Part shown: positions 45,620 through 54,741 of the stretch, piece after piece
Layout of the letters: the number at the start of each line of letters is the position of its first letter
How positions within the stretch are numbered: the first letter of the stretch is position 1
Source of the DNA: an uncultured Alphaproteobacteria bacterium
GTDB lineage: Bacteria; Pseudomonadota; Alphaproteobacteria; Caulobacterales; Caulobacteraceae
Assembly: GCA_903909375.1 (NCBI GenBank)
Contig: CAIVVM010000039.1
Location: 1-62,442 of the forward strand
Length of the DNA: 62,442 nt
Reading direction: 5' to 3'
Notes under the pieces: generated by a model
Seen by the model: only the letters and a program-made list of their open reading frames with translations
The model's database searches: none
Told to the model about the DNA's origin: nothing
Program-made: the position numbers and the translations under genes

Positions 45620-46231
45620 CTACAAGCCCGCCAGCAACGCGATCCGGACCAGCTCTGACAGGCTATGTGCGCCGGTCTTGCTCATCACATTGGCCCGGTA
45701 GACCTCTACGGTCCGAGGGCTGATGCCGAGTTCGAAGGCGATGACCTTGTTCTGCTTGCCGGCGATCACGCCCTGCAACACCTCGCGCTCGCGCCCGGAC
45801 AAGGCGCCAAGCATCGTTTCGAAGCGCTCGCGCTCTTCCGGGTACGGCGCCGTAGCGACCTGCTGATCCAGCGCGGCGCGGACGGCCGCGATCAAGGCGA
45901 CATCGTCGAAGGGCTTTTCAAGGAAGTCGGTCACGCCAGCCCGCATCGCCTCGACCGCCATCGGCACATCGCCGTGCCCGGTGATCACGATGACGGGCAG
46001 CTTTACGCCGGTGTCCTTGAGGTGGCGCACCAGGTCCAGGCCGCTCATCCCGGGCATGCGGACATCCGTCACGACGCAACCGGTCCGCAGGCTGTCGACG
46101 ACCTCAAGAAACTCCCGCGCAGATCCATAAGTGCGCGCCGGCAGGTCAGCCATTTCAAGCAGGAATGCGACCGACGTGCGCACAGCCTCGTCGTCGTCGA
46201 TCACATGGACCTGAGGGTCAGTCATGGTCAT
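45620..46231 (-). CDS. fixJ: Two-component response regulator FixJ
   Basis: 203-residue receiver plus LuxR-type output. Phosphoacceptor Asp56 lies in [12 protein letters not shown], Thr/Lys switch in VIVITGHGD and FLEKPFDD, and the C-terminal HTH is [20 protein letters not shown] followed by [17 protein letters not shown]. The FixJ-specific linker and KQNK region agree with rhizobial FixJ. Start ATG 46231 (or 46225) overlaps the end of fixL by 14 (or 8) bp, so both are coupled. Normally activates fixK and low-oxygen genes. Confidence 0.95.
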   Translation of the reverse strand: MTMTDPQVHVIDDDEAVRTSVAFLLEMADLPARTYGSAREFLEVVDSLRTGCVVTDVRMPGMSGLDLVRHLKDTGVKLPVIVITGHGDVPMAVEAMRAGVTDFLEKPFDDVALIAAVRAALDQQVATAPYPEERERFETMLGALSGREREVLQGVIAGKQNKVIAFELGISPRTVEVYRANVMSKTGAHSLSELVRIALLAGL

Positions 46232-47696
46232 GCTCGTTATCTGTGTCTGCCACCGGCAGGGTGAATCGGAATGAGGTGCCGCCGCCGGGGTTGGCCTCTG
46301 CCCAGATCCGCCCGCCATGCGCCTCCACAATGGTTCTGGAGATCGACAGGCCGACGCCCATGCCCTGGTCCTTGGTGGTCATGAAGGGCTGAAACAGCTT
46401 GGCGGTGAACTCGGGGGAGATGCCATGACCGGTGTCACTCACGAAGACTTCCACCAGATCGCCAGCGCCGGGGGCGGCGCCGACCACCAGATCGCGCCGC
46501 TCCGAGCCCTCCATCGCCTCGATGGCGTTGCGGATCAGGTTCAGGGTCACCTGTTGTATCTGGACCTTGTCGGCCATGACCCGCCGGGTCTGTGGATCTA
46601 TGCGGAACGTCAGATGCACGCCCTTCTCGCGCGCCCCGATCATGGCGAGAGCACCGGCTTCTTCCAGCAGTTGGGGCAAGCTCTCGGGCTGGCGGTCCGC
46701 TTCGCCCTTGGACAGGAAGTCCCGCAGCCGTCGAATGATCTGGCCCGCCCGCAGGGCCTGGTCTCCGGCCTGCGAGATCATCTCGCGCAGCCGTCCGCGA
46801 TCCACGGGTTCGCGGTCCAGCAGCATCAGGCATCCCTTCATGAAATTGGCCGCAGCCGTCAGCGGCTGGTTCAACTCATGAGCAAGGGCCGACGCCATTT
46901 CGCCGAGGGCGGTGATGCGCCCCACATGCACCAGCTCGCCCTGAAGGCTCTGCAGGCGCCGTTCCGCCACCTGCCGCTCGGTGAGGTCCCGTATGAAGCC
47001 GGTGAAGTATCGCTGGTCGGAGGATCGCATCTCGCCCACCGAGAGTTCCATGGGAAAGGTCGAACCGTCCTTGCGTTCGCCCACCACCACGCGGCCAATG
47101 CCGATAATTCGCCGCTCGCCGCTCGTGAGATAGCGCAGAAGATAGCCGTCATGGGCCTCCCGATAGGGATTGGGCATCAAGCTGCTGACATTGCGCCCGA
47201 CCGCCTCCTGCTGCGTCCAGCCAAACTGGCGCTCTGCCGTGGTGCTGAAAGACTGGATGGTCCCATGTTCATCTATGACGATCATGGCGTCGGGCACGGT
47301 CGCCAGAATGGATTGCAGATGCGCCTCCCGGGCCTCCAGATCGGCCACCACCCGGCGCGCCGCGTCGGCGTTGCGCAGCATCCGGTCGCCCACCAGGCCC
47401 GCAGCGACGCTCAGGCCCGCAAAAACAATGATCTGCACCCAGTGATCAGGGGTCATCTCCTTTGGGAGCCCCTCCATGCCGAGGGTCACGCTGATCGAGA
47501 GAACGGCAGCCAGAATCGCCGGCGCGAGTCCGCCTGCCGCCGCGCTGGCGATCAGGGCCGGGACGAATAGCAGGAAGGCAAGATCACTTTGGGGTTCTGC
47601 GCCCAGCACCATCCGGGCCGCCGCACAAATCCCCGTCGACAGGATCGCGACAACGAACCCCGGCATCCCGCGATCATGGATGGTCCGATTCAGCAA
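46218..47696 (-). CDS. fixL: Oxygen-sensor histidine kinase FixL
   Basis: Up to 492 residues. N-terminal membrane part (about residues 10-105, four spans), then the haem-[19 protein letters not shown] with the proximal His182, [20 protein letters not shown] with the Arg and Ile residues around the O2 pocket, and [13 protein letters not shown]. The kinase has the phospho-His273 in [15 protein letters not shown]-box [10 protein letters not shown] and G-boxes DTGHGI and GMGVGLSIS. When O2 leaves, the kinase is active. TTG 47696 opens the frame; ATG 47666 is the alternative. Confidence 0.96.
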   Translation of the reverse strand: MLNRTIHDRGMPGFVVAILSTGICAAARMVLGAEPQSDLAFLLFVPALIASAAAGGLAPAILAAVLSISVTLGMEGLPKEMTPDHWVQIIVFAGLSVAAGLVGDRMLRNADAARRVVADLEAREAHLQSILATVPDAMIVIDEHGTIQSFSTTAERQFGWTQQEAVGRNVSSLMPNPYREAHDGYLLRYLTSGERRIIGIGRVVVGERKDGSTFPMELSVGEMRSSDQRYFTGFIRDLTERQVAERRLQSLQGELVHVGRITALGEMASALAHELNQPLTAAANFMKGCLMLLDREPVDRGRLREMISQAGDQALRAGQIIRRLRDFLSKGEADRQPESLPQLLEEAGALAMIGAREKGVHLTFRIDPQTRRVMADKVQIQQVTLNLIRNAIEAMEGSERRDLVVGAAPGAGDLVEVFVSDTGHGISPEFTAKLFQPFMTTKDQGMGVGLSISRTIVEAHGGRIWAEANPGGGTSFRFTLPVADTDNEHDHD

Positions 47697-47778
47697 CGCC
47701 CGGCCCCTGAATTCATGAAATGACGGTTAGGGCCAATGCAGCCTTAAGGCAACGCCGGCCCGCCGCGCACGTCTGACG

Positions 47779-47788
47779 CCTAGGTAGA
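47779..47788. promoter_or_regulatory. CCTAGGTAGA element upstream of fixL, candidate FixJ site
   Basis: The 10-mer (TCTACCTAGG on the minus strand, facing fixL) lies 83 bp before the fixL frame (113 bp before its ATG option) and 67 bp before the cytochrome ATG. It recurs at 50009-50018 in the same orientation relative to the fixK-type gene. CTAG is rare in bacterial DNA. Confidence 0.35.
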
Positions 47789-47854
47789 CGCCCGGAGGCG
47801 ACCTCGCAGCTCCCAGGGTGCAGTCTGGCGTCTGAAATGGACCGGAGACAGACA

Positions 47855-48196
47855 ATGCGAGCGTTTACGAGCATGGTGTTGGCCACGCTGCTGACCGGCT
47901 GCGCAAGTTCGGGCGTGGCGCCCGAAATCTCGGGATTTAGCCCGGCTGCCGACCGCGGGCTCTCGATCGCCAGGCAGCGCTGTTCGGGTTGTCACATGGT
48001 GGGCCTTGATGAGACCGCGGCCACCGAGGGGCCCCGTTTCCGCGATCTGCAGATGCGCTACAATGCCATCTCCCTTGCCCGGAAGTTCGGCGAGATTTCA
48101 CAACACGGGACCGGAGAGATGCCACCAGTCAGCCTTGGGGCGTCAGAGGCCGAGGATATCGTCGCCTACTTCGAAACCCTGGATCGTCGCTACTGA
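47855..48196 (+). CDS. Lipid-anchored c-type cytochrome
   Basis: 113-residue monohaem cytochrome c. Lipobox LLTGCAS (Cys about 16) anchors it; the haem motif is CSGCH in ARQRCSGCHMVGLDE (about residue 44-48) and the axial Met lies in TGEMPPVSLG (about residue 90). The C-terminal helix is AEDIVAYFETLDRR. It may carry electrons to a terminal oxidase. Divergent from fixL, RBS GGAG before ATG 47855. Placement in the oxygen-sensing group suggests low-oxygen control. Confidence 0.92.
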   Translation: MRAFTSMVLATLLTGCASSGVAPEISGFSPAADRGLSIARQRCSGCHMVGLDETAATEGPRFRDLQMRYNAISLARKFGEISQHGTGEMPPVSLGASEAEDIVAYFETLDRRY

Positions 48197-48310
48197 GGCT
48201 TTTCCAGACCGCATAGACCCATCTTCTCAGAAAGATATCGATCCAAAGCAACATCTTGTGAGCGAAGCAGGATGCTCACGGCTTGACGCCGTATCACAGT
48301 CAGAAAGCTG

Positions 48311-48342
48311 GGCCGGCATGTCGCCATGCCGGCCGCCTTTCT
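48311..48342. terminator. Terminator between the cytochrome and usp genes
   Basis: A perfect 10 bp stem GGCCGGCATG/CATGCCGGCC with loop TCGC, followed by GCCTTTCT on the plus strand and CCAGCTTTCT on the minus. It lies between two convergent genes, so it is likely bidirectional. The 158 bp gap shows nothing else. Confidence 0.75.
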
Positions 48343-48354
48343 GGCCCGGTGACT

Positions 48355-49224
48355 TCAGTGACTCAAAAGCACGAAGCACGGGGGCCTGTGGATCAGCTCG
48401 CGCGTCACCCCGCCAAACGCCCACTCCGCCGTACGACTGTGGCCGTAGGCCCCGGCGACGATCAGGTCCGCACCAGCGGCGGCGGCCACACGTTGCAGTT
48501 CGACCGTCACGCCATCCTTCGCCGCCGTTGAGACGCTGGCGCTGGCCTTGATCCCGTGACGCCGCAACGCCACAGCGACGTCCTCGGTCTCGCGGGTCAC
48601 GATCTCCGCGTCGACGTCCTCGCAGACACCCTGAACGATCACCTCGCCTGCGGCTTTCAGGAAGGGCATCGCATCGGCCACCGCGCGCCGGGCCTCGCGG
48701 GTGTCCTTCCAGGCGATGACCACCGATTTTGCGTGGAGATGGGCCGCACCTTCGGGAACCATCAGCACCGGACGTCCAGAAGTCATCACCACGTCTGCCG
48801 GGTCCGCGGTGCGCGAGGGGCCGCCCGGACCCTTGGGGCTCATGACGATCAGGTCACACGCACGAGACGCCAGTGCGAGGGCCCTCGCGGGATTGTCCTC
48901 TACCGACCGCCACTCGATGTCCGCGCCGGCGGCGTCGCGCCGGAAGGCGGCCTCGGCCTTTGTGAGGTCGCTGCTGATCTGGTCCTGGATGAGGGTCACC
49001 CACTCAGCCGCTGCATACCCGAAGAAGGGGTCGACCGTTAGTCCGGGCTCGAACGCCTCAGCTCCGAGCCCGATCAGCCGGGCGTTCAGATCGCGGGCCA
49101 GCCGCGCCGCGACCTCTACCCGACGGGTCGATGTGGTTCCCGGTTCGGCATGAACCAGGAGGCTTCTGTAGTTGTCTGCGCGATCCGCGGTCTTGGCGGT
49201 CGGGCGTTCCTGCGTCTTGGACAT
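48355..49224 (-). CDS. Universal stress protein, tandem-UspA length
   Basis: 289 residues, enough for two UspA folds. The first (LLVHAEPGTTSTRRVEVAAR ... DLIVMSPKGPGGPS) is degenerate; the second has the full ATP-type signature, VVIAWKDTREARRAVADAMP and GAYGHSRTAEWAFGGVTREL. Such proteins in alphaproteobacteria are often FixK/Fnr targets. ATG 49224 is 6 bp after GGAGG; an ATG 12 bp earlier overlaps that RBS. Confidence 0.93.
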   Translation of the reverse strand: MSKTQERPTAKTADRADNYRSLLVHAEPGTTSTRRVEVAARLARDLNARLIGLGAEAFEPGLTVDPFFGYAAAEWVTLIQDQISSDLTKAEAAFRRDAAGADIEWRSVEDNPARALALASRACDLIVMSPKGPGGPSRTADPADVVMTSGRPVLMVPEGAAHLHAKSVVIAWKDTREARRAVADAMPFLKAAGEVIVQGVCEDVDAEIVTRETEDVAVALRRHGIKASASVSTAAKDGVTVELQRVAAAAGADLIVAGAYGHSRTAEWAFGGVTRELIHRPPCFVLLSH

Positions 49225-49287
49225 TGACGCCTCCATCTCGATCTAAGCGGCCGTGGAAACGCCTGCGGCCGCGCAGGCTTAAGGACG

Positions 49288-49941
49288 TCAGGCGGCCAGG
49301 TCTTCCAGCGCCGCCCATCGGGTCACGCGAAAGCGCCGCAATTCGGGAAACTCGACAATGGCGTCTCCCTGGAGCTGGGTCAGGGTGCGCGACACCGTCT
49401 CGATCGTCAGCCCCAGATAGTCGGCCATGTCCTGGCGACCCATGGGGAGTTGCACGCAGTCCTCGGTGTGATCCTGAGCGAGGCTCATGAGAAAACCTGC
49501 CACCTTTTCGCGGGCGCTTCTGCGGCCCAGCAGCAACACATGTTCCTGCATCCGCTGGAGTTCGCGTCGGGTGGCCTCAAGGATCGCCCGGTCCAGCTCA
49601 CGATCGCCGGCCAGGGCTCTGACCGCCGCGCGCCGCACAACCTGCACCTGGCAGTCGCAGAGCGCCTCGGCGGTAAACTGATGGTCGGGGCCGGGCTCCA
49701 GACCAAACATCTCGCCAGCGACGTAGAAGTCTCCGACCTGGCGGCGACCGTCGGCGTTCAGGCGCATCGTGCGGACCACGCCGCTGACCACCTGATAGAG
49801 GAACTCAACTTCGTCCTCCTGCGCGTAGATCTCCGCGTCCTTGGCGTATGCAAGGCGCACGCCGAGTCGATCCAGAACATCGGACAAGGCCCTCGAGGGG
49901 GCGGCGGTCCGTGGGTCTTCCAAGGGATATGCCAAGGTCAT
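49288..49941 (-). CDS. Crp/Fnr family transcription regulator, FixK type
   Basis: 217 residues: a cyclic-nucleotide-like beta-roll (AEIYAQEDEVEFLYQVVSGV), dimer helix (RRELQRMQEHVLLLGRRSAR), and HTH QDMADYLGLTIETVSRTLTQ, in which ETVSR fits the E-xx-SR recognition helix for TTGAT-N4-ATCAA sites. The N-terminal Cys cluster that binds FeS in FNR is missing, as in FixK proteins, so it is regulated by level of synthesis through FixJ. ATG 49941; candidate FixJ element 68 bp upstream. Confidence 0.92.
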   Translation of the reverse strand: MTLAYPLEDPRTAAPSRALSDVLDRLGVRLAYAKDAEIYAQEDEVEFLYQVVSGVVRTMRLNADGRRQVGDFYVAGEMFGLEPGPDHQFTAEALCDCQVQVVRRAAVRALAGDRELDRAILEATRRELQRMQEHVLLLGRRSAREKVAGFLMSLAQDHTEDCVQLPMGRQDMADYLGLTIETVSRTLTQLQGDAIVEFPELRRFRVTRWAALEDLAA

Positions 49942-50008
49942 CGCAAGCTCCTGTTCCGATGAGCAAAAGTTACGACGCTGTTCGGAACGGTGATATTTCG
50001 GAGCGTCC

Positions 50009-50018
50009 CCTAGGTAGA
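50009..50018. promoter_or_regulatory. CCTAGGTAGA element upstream of the fixK-type gene
   Basis: Second exact copy of the 10-mer seen before fixL, in the same orientation relative to the fixK-type gene (TCTACCTAGG on the minus strand), 68 bp before its start. Possible FixJ-binding site; no family model was available. Confidence 0.35.
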
Positions 50019-50131
50019 ACTACGGAGGCGCAACCGGGGCATCGTTATGCTTCGCATGCGCCAGGGCTGAGGCTTCCGTGCCAAGGTCCAGTGATTGATG
50101 AGCTGGAGGCTCCCATGCGCGACACCGTCAA

Positions 50132-50755
50132 TTGCTGAGCGCAAGCCAGCTGCTGCCGTTCCTCGTGGCTGTGGCGGTCATCGAGCTGACGCCTGGCCCG
50201 AACATGGGATATCTGGCCGTTGTCGCGGGGCAGTCCGGTTGGCGCGCGGGCCTGACGGTGGTGGCCGGCGTCACGCTGGGTCTGGCCATCTATCTGGCGG
50301 CCTCGGTTGTCGGCCTGGCCGAGGCCGCCCTGCTATGGCCCTGGGTCTATGAGACGCTGCGGTGGGCGGGTGTGGCCTACATGCTGTGGCTTGCCGCGGA
50401 TACCTGGCGCAGCGCCGCGGACATCGAGGGGCCTCCTCCTGAGGCCAGGAGCCTGTTTCTGCGCGGCCTGATCAACAACCTGCTGAACCCGAAAGCCGCG
50501 GTGTTCTATGTTGCGGTGCTACCTGGCTTCGTGCGACCGGGGACGGGACAGCCGGTGCTCCAGATGCTCATCCTGGGCGTCATCCATCTGGCCGTCAGTG
50601 TGATCGTCCACCTCCTCATCGTCTTGACGGCGTCACGTGCCAGCAACGCCGTGGTGACCGACGCGGCGGTCAGCCGTTCTATTCGACGGCAAAGGCTCTT
50701 CGCGGTCGTACTGGCTGCGATTGCGGTCTGGCTCGCAGTGTCTTCCGGCCGCTAA
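50132..50755 (+). CDS. LysE/RhtB family exporter
   Basis: 207-residue inner-membrane exporter, probably for an amino acid. The N-terminus IELTPGPNMGYLAVVAGQSG is the LysE family signature; about six spans follow, with INNLLNPKAAVFYVAVLPGF as the mid-protein signature. No ATG exists near the start; TTG 50132 gives a correct N-terminus, and no good RBS is seen, so poor translation or a control mechanism is possible. The stop codon TAA is inside the repeat-like unit at 50752. Confidence 0.9.
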   Translation: MLSASQLLPFLVAVAVIELTPGPNMGYLAVVAGQSGWRAGLTVVAGVTLGLAIYLAASVVGLAEAALLWPWVYETLRWAGVAYMLWLAADTWRSAADIEGPPPEARSLFLRGLINNLLNPKAAVFYVAVLPGFVRPGTGQPVLQMLILGVIHLAVSVIVHLLIVLTASRASNAVVTDAAVSRSIRRQRLFAVVLAAIAVWLAVSSGR

Positions 50756-50868
50756 AGCGGTTGAGGAGAAGTAGGAACCGGTTTCCCGCCAGCAATCCGC
50801 TCTGAACAAATGAGGGCGATGACGTTTGTCGCGCTTGGATTGATTCAATCCAATCTCGACGTGATCCT
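50752..50868. repeat. Third intergenic repeat-like unit, with GATTC palindrome
   Basis: Starts CTAAAGCGGTTG and includes GTAGGAACCGGTTTCCCGCC, then the palindrome TTGGATTGATTCAATCCAA at 50835-50853 with a CcrM-type GANTC centre. It has the same plan (ACCGGTT module then a long hairpin) as the 117 bp units but differs in sequence. It lies between the LysE gene and an esterase. Confidence 0.5.
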
Positions 50869-50876
50869 GGGCCCGT

Positions 50877-51791
50877 TCAGCGCAGGTGATGGCGGGACAG
50901 AAACGCCCACATTACCTCGTTGTCCGCGACCCACAGATGGCCGCCGCCTTCGGTCATGCGGGCCACGACCTCGGCGCCGGCACGGCATCCGGAGTAGCCC
51001 TGCTCGGTGAGGTTCGAGGCGATCCTTCGGGGCCTCGACACAACGGAGCAACCGTTGAGTACGGCCCACCGATCGAGGGCTTCTCGCATTGAGTATTGCC
51101 AATACGACGCCCCACCGCCTTCAACGGGATTGGTGGTGTCCTTGTCGCCCGCAAACGTGATGATTGGCACAGGTCGCGAGGGGCGGCATGTGGCGGGATC
51201 GGGCTTGCTGGCTTGATCTCGCATGGGATTCCCGGCCCTCAGTCCGACGACCGGCGCAATCGCTGCGAACTGGTCAGCGGCGACGCAAGCCAGCCAGGAC
51301 GACATCCGGCCTCCGCCCGATATGCCGGTGGCATAGACTCTGGATGGGTCAACGCATGCCTGGGCGACCAGCTTGTCGACAGCGGCGACAATGAAGGCCA
51401 CATCATCCGGGTCCGACGCGGTGGGAACCTTGCCGGTCACGGTCGGGACGCCCGGGATGTTCCAGGCGTAACCTCCATTGGCGGGAATGGCGCCGTCGGG
51501 CGCTGCGATGATGAAGCCATGGCGGTCCGAGGTCGCCTCAAGGCCCGACCTGGCCAGAAAGCCTGCGCCCGTTCCATTGCTGCCATGCAGGACGAAAAGC
51601 AGCGGATGGCGTTTTGTGGAATCGAAGCCCGCCGGCAGTCGGATCAGCATGGTGCGGTCCCCGATCGTGATCTGCCGCGCCCCGCTCGCCGAGACGTCTC
51701 CGCATTCAGCATAAGCCGCCGTCCGGAAAAACAGCGCTGCGGCGCAGACGGCAAGCGCCCAGACCCATCGGTTGGGAGCCAAAGCGAGCAT
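50877..51791 (-). CDS. PHB depolymerase-family esterase (LpqC/feruloyl-esterase type)
   Basis: 304-residue exported esterase. Signal peptide about residues 1-28, ending AYAE; oxyanion region LFVLHGSNGTGAG; nucleophile in ATGISGGGRMSS (GxSxG, Ser about 171); Asp in FAGDKDTTNPVEGG; His in TEGGGHLWV. Such enzymes cleave polyhydroxybutyrate oligomers or feruloyl esters. ATG 51791; a sister exported gene lies 11 bp upstream of its start, so they may form an operon. Confidence 0.9.
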   Translation of the reverse strand: MLALAPNRWVWALAVCAAALFFRTAAYAECGDVSASGARQITIGDRTMLIRLPAGFDSTKRHPLLFVLHGSNGTGAGFLARSGLEATSDRHGFIIAAPDGAIPANGGYAWNIPGVPTVTGKVPTASDPDDVAFIVAAVDKLVAQACVDPSRVYATGISGGGRMSSWLACVAADQFAAIAPVVGLRAGNPMRDQASKPDPATCRPSRPVPIITFAGDKDTTNPVEGGGASYWQYSMREALDRWAVLNGCSVVSRPRRIASNLTEQGYSGCRAGAEVVARMTEGGGHLWVADNEVMWAFLSRHHLR

Positions 51792-51802
51792 GGGCGACCT
51801 TC

Positions 51803-52510
51803 CTATATCGGAACGAACAGGGTGCTGGCCGCCCAGCTATCCCTCGTCAAGGCCTGGCGCTTCGCGAAAGCCGCCATGGCGGCCGTGGACGGGTCGCGGG
51901 AAGCTTCCCACACGCCGTGGCTGCCGTAGCGGGTGATCAGCAACAGGCGGGTGACGCCACTCTGGCGATCATTGGCTGACCGTTCGGCTTTGAACAGGCC
52001 GAAGATCTTCGTATCGAAGCGCACCTCGAAGTCACGCCAGCCTTCAACCGACAGCGCCACAAACTCCGGCACGCTCCGGGATTCGACAACAAACCAGCGG
52101 TGGACATAGATGCCGCCCGGCTGCGGTCGATCCGTCGGGCCCGGCCGTTCGGTGGGCGTCAGCTCTGCCCGTTGGCCGCTGCGCACGGTCTTGTCGCGCA
52201 TCAGGGAGACGAGCTCCCGGTCCCGGGTTTTCACGTCACCGGCCCATCGGACCAGCAACGCCGCCTGGCGTCCCACCCAGCCCAGTTGCGGCGTGAAGTA
52301 GCCCACGACCTCGCCGCCTGCCGCGGCCAGGCTGGCGGTGCGGGTGCGCACGTGATCGGCATAGGCGCGGGTCGGCGTTGTCCCCGGGGCCGCGTCGTCG
52401 AGATCGACGAATAGATAGTCGTACATCGCCGGCTCCGCCGCTTGCGACAGGGTGGGGATCAGGGCCAGCGCGGCAGCCCCCAGCAGCCCGCGCCTCGGGA
52501 TCGTTTCCAT
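51803..52510 (-). CDS. Exported NIPSNAP-like protein
   Basis: 235 residues. Tat-type signal PRRGLLGAAALALIPTLSQA; the mature part has two repeats of an alpha/beta-barrel with YDYLFVDLDDAAPGTTPTRA and VGYFTPQLGWVGRQAALLVR, and later IYVHRWFVVESRSVPEFVAL, the NIPSNAP pattern. Function of the family unknown. ATG 52510; overlapping upstream frame rejected. Eleven bp upstream of the esterase gene on the same strand. It diverges from the M28-like gene by 77 bp. Confidence 0.75.
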   Translation of the reverse strand: METIPRRGLLGAAALALIPTLSQAAEPAMYDYLFVDLDDAAPGTTPTRAYADHVRTRTASLAAAGGEVVGYFTPQLGWVGRQAALLVRWAGDVKTRDRELVSLMRDKTVRSGQRAELTPTERPGPTDRPQPGGIYVHRWFVVESRSVPEFVALSVEGWRDFEVRFDTKIFGLFKAERSANDRQSGVTRLLLITRYGSHGVWEASRDPSTAAMAAFAKRQALTRDSWAASTLFVPI

Positions 52511-52587
52511 CGCCGGACCTTCCGCCGGAGATGGCAGGTGCGTCAACCCGTCTCGCTTGCGCCCTTGGCTTGGGTTAGGCTGAGCAA

Positions 52588-53877
52588 ATGGAACCTGACC
52601 CGCCACTCTCCGCATCCCGTCGCGCCGTTCTGGGTGCGAGCGCGTCCCTGCTGGCCGCGAGCCCTGCCGCAGCCAAAGTCCTGCCCGACGAAGCCGAGGC
52701 CCAGAGGATCCTGGAGCGCTACCAGAGCTTTGGGGACAAGGCGTCGGGCGGCCCAGGCGACACGGCCAGTGGTGATTGGCTGGAGGGCGAGTTGAAGGCG
52801 ATGGGCTACGCGTGCCAGCGCCAGACCTATGACATGCCGGCCTATGAGGGCGAGGCCGTGCTGACCTGCGGCGCGGCAAGGGCGGATCTTATCCCGCAGG
52901 CAATTGTCGTGCCGACATCAGGTGAAGGCGTCAGCGGCCCGCTCTATGTGGCGTCTGGCAAGGGCGGCCCGGGCATCGCGCTGGTGGTGCTGCCCCACGC
53001 GCGCTGGTCAACCGCCGTAGGCGTCATCGCACAGCGTGTGGCCGCTGCATTTGGCGCCGGTGCGACGGCGGTGGTGATCGTCACCACGGGACCGACCGGC
53101 GAAGCCCTGGCGCTGAACGCCCCGCCGGACAAGTCCCTGTTCAAGGGGCCCGTGGCCGTCATGGCGCCGAAGGATGCCGGGCCTTTCCTGCTGGCCGCCG
53201 CGAAGGGCGAGACGGCGACCTTGCGAATGTCAGGCCGTTCGTTCCGACGGCCCGCCTTCAATGTCACCGCGACCCTGAAGACCGGCGCGGCTAAGACCCT
53301 GGTGATCTCGACGCCCCGGTCCGGATGGTTTGCCTGTGCAGGAGAGCGCGGCTCCGGCATGGCCGCCTGGCTCTTGCTGGTCCGTTGGGCGGCGCAGGCG
53401 CGACTTCCCGTCGACATCGCCCTGATCTCCACCAGCGGCCATGAGTATGAGAACGCCGGCGGCGAACACTTCATCCAGGAACTTGCCCCCAAACCTGACA
53501 AGACCGCGCTCTGGGTCCATCTGGGCGCCAATGTCGCCGCCCGCGACTGGCATGAGCGTGGCGCCGCCCTTTCGCCGCTGCCGAGCGCAGACCCCCAACG
53601 CTTCATGCTGGCGAGCCCCGCGATCCTGTCGTCAGCACGAGCCGCCTTTGCGGGTCTGCCGGGCCTGGAGCAGCCCTACGCCGCTGATCCGGCTCTGGCG
53701 GCGGGCGAACTCGGCAACATCCTGCGCGCCGGGTACACGCCCGCGATCGGGATATTCGGGGGCCACCGTTTCCACCATGCGCGCAACGATGATCTGCGCT
53801 GCGTTTCGGCGGCGCTGATCCCGCCGGTCGCGCGCGCCTTCGTCCGGGTGATCTCCGAGGCGGTCGCGAACGGTTAA
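52588..53877 (+). CDS. M28-like exported peptidase/hydrolase
   Basis: 429 residues with a Tat-like signal (SASRRAVLGASASLLAASPA). Fold reminiscent of M28 aminopeptidases with a PA-type insert (about residues 90-210). In the catalytic part, VISTPRSGWFACAGERGSGM and STSGHEYENAGGEHF resemble metal-site regions but the classical HxD and EE motifs are not plainly present, so catalysis is doubtful. ATG 52588. No clear operon partner. Confidence 0.7.
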   Translation: MEPDPPLSASRRAVLGASASLLAASPAAAKVLPDEAEAQRILERYQSFGDKASGGPGDTASGDWLEGELKAMGYACQRQTYDMPAYEGEAVLTCGAARADLIPQAIVVPTSGEGVSGPLYVASGKGGPGIALVVLPHARWSTAVGVIAQRVAAAFGAGATAVVIVTTGPTGEALALNAPPDKSLFKGPVAVMAPKDAGPFLLAAAKGETATLRMSGRSFRRPAFNVTATLKTGAAKTLVISTPRSGWFACAGERGSGMAAWLLLVRWAAQARLPVDIALISTSGHEYENAGGEHFIQELAPKPDKTALWVHLGANVAARDWHERGAALSPLPSADPQRFMLASPAILSSARAAFAGLPGLEQPYAADPALAAGELGNILRAGYTPAIGIFGGHRFHHARNDDLRCVSAALIPPVARAFVRVISEAVANG

Positions 53878-53915
53878 CGCCCGTTGTCCCAGAATGTCCC
53901 GGACAGGATGACGCC

Positions 53916-54713
53916 ATGACCGACCCCCACGACAGCCCGCAGTTCACCTCGCCGACCTACCGGCTGGCCTCGATGGATCAGGACTTCATCATGAGCCCCT
54001 CGATGCGCGGGGTGCGGTTCATGATGGAGTTTGTCAAAGCCGATGAGGGTCTGCGCGACTGGGGTGTTCGCTCGACCATTGTCGTGTTCGGCAGCGCGCG
54101 CATCCGCGAGGACGGACCGGAACCGCAACCGCGCTGGTATGCCGCCGCCCGTGAGTTCGGTGCGATCGCCTCAAAGCGTGGCGGGGCTTATCTGTCCGCC
54201 CGCAAGGAACGCCACAATGTCATTTGCACCGGCGGGGGGCCCGGCATCATGGAGGCGGCCAACCGCGGCGCGGTGGACGTGGGCGCACCCTCGATCGGCC
54301 TCAACATCACCCTGCCGCATGAACAGGAGCCCAACGCCTGGTCGACCCCGGAGCTCACCTTCCGGTTCCACTACTTCGCCATCCGCAAGATGCACCTGGC
54401 CATGCGGGCCAATGCGCTGGTCGTGTTCCCGGGCGGCTTTGGCACCCTTGACGAGCTGTTCGAGGTGCTGACCCTGCGCCAGACCGACAAGTCGCCGCCG
54501 ATCCCGATCGTCCTGTTCGACGAGGGCTACTGGCGCAGCGTGATCAACTTCGAAGCGCTGATCGCTGCGGGCATGGTCGCGGCGAGCGACATGGACCTGT
54601 TCAAATTTGCGGAAACTGCTGAAGACGTCTGGGCCTGTCTCGCCGCTGATGGTTTGCGGACTCACGAGACCCTGGATGACGCGCCGCCGGCCGACCCCAT
54701 GGGACTGGCCTGA
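53916..54713 (+). CDS. LOG family protein (TIGR00730)
   Basis: 265-residue protein of the lonely-guy family. ICTGGGPGIMEAANRGA and VVFPGGFGTLDELFEVL are the phosphoribohydrolase signature motifs that hydrolyse nucleotide-5'-monophosphates to release base; many bacterial members are mis-named lysine decarboxylase. An N-terminal extension of about 60 residues is present. ATG 53916; nitroreductase follows after 28 bp, likely co-transcribed. Confidence 0.93.
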   Translation: MTDPHDSPQFTSPTYRLASMDQDFIMSPSMRGVRFMMEFVKADEGLRDWGVRSTIVVFGSARIREDGPEPQPRWYAAAREFGAIASKRGGAYLSARKERHNVICTGGGPGIMEAANRGAVDVGAPSIGLNITLPHEQEPNAWSTPELTFRFHYFAIRKMHLAMRANALVVFPGGFGTLDELFEVLTLRQTDKSPPIPIVLFDEGYWRSVINFEALIAAGMVAASDMDLFKFAETAEDVWACLAADGLRTHETLDDAPPADPMGLA

Positions 54714-54741
54714 TCAACCCCTCAAGGACCTGAAACTGCCC

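Noticed and set aside
46317..47570. 417-codon frame opposite fixL
   Set aside because: Antisense of the kinase, rich in His and Gln, no domain.
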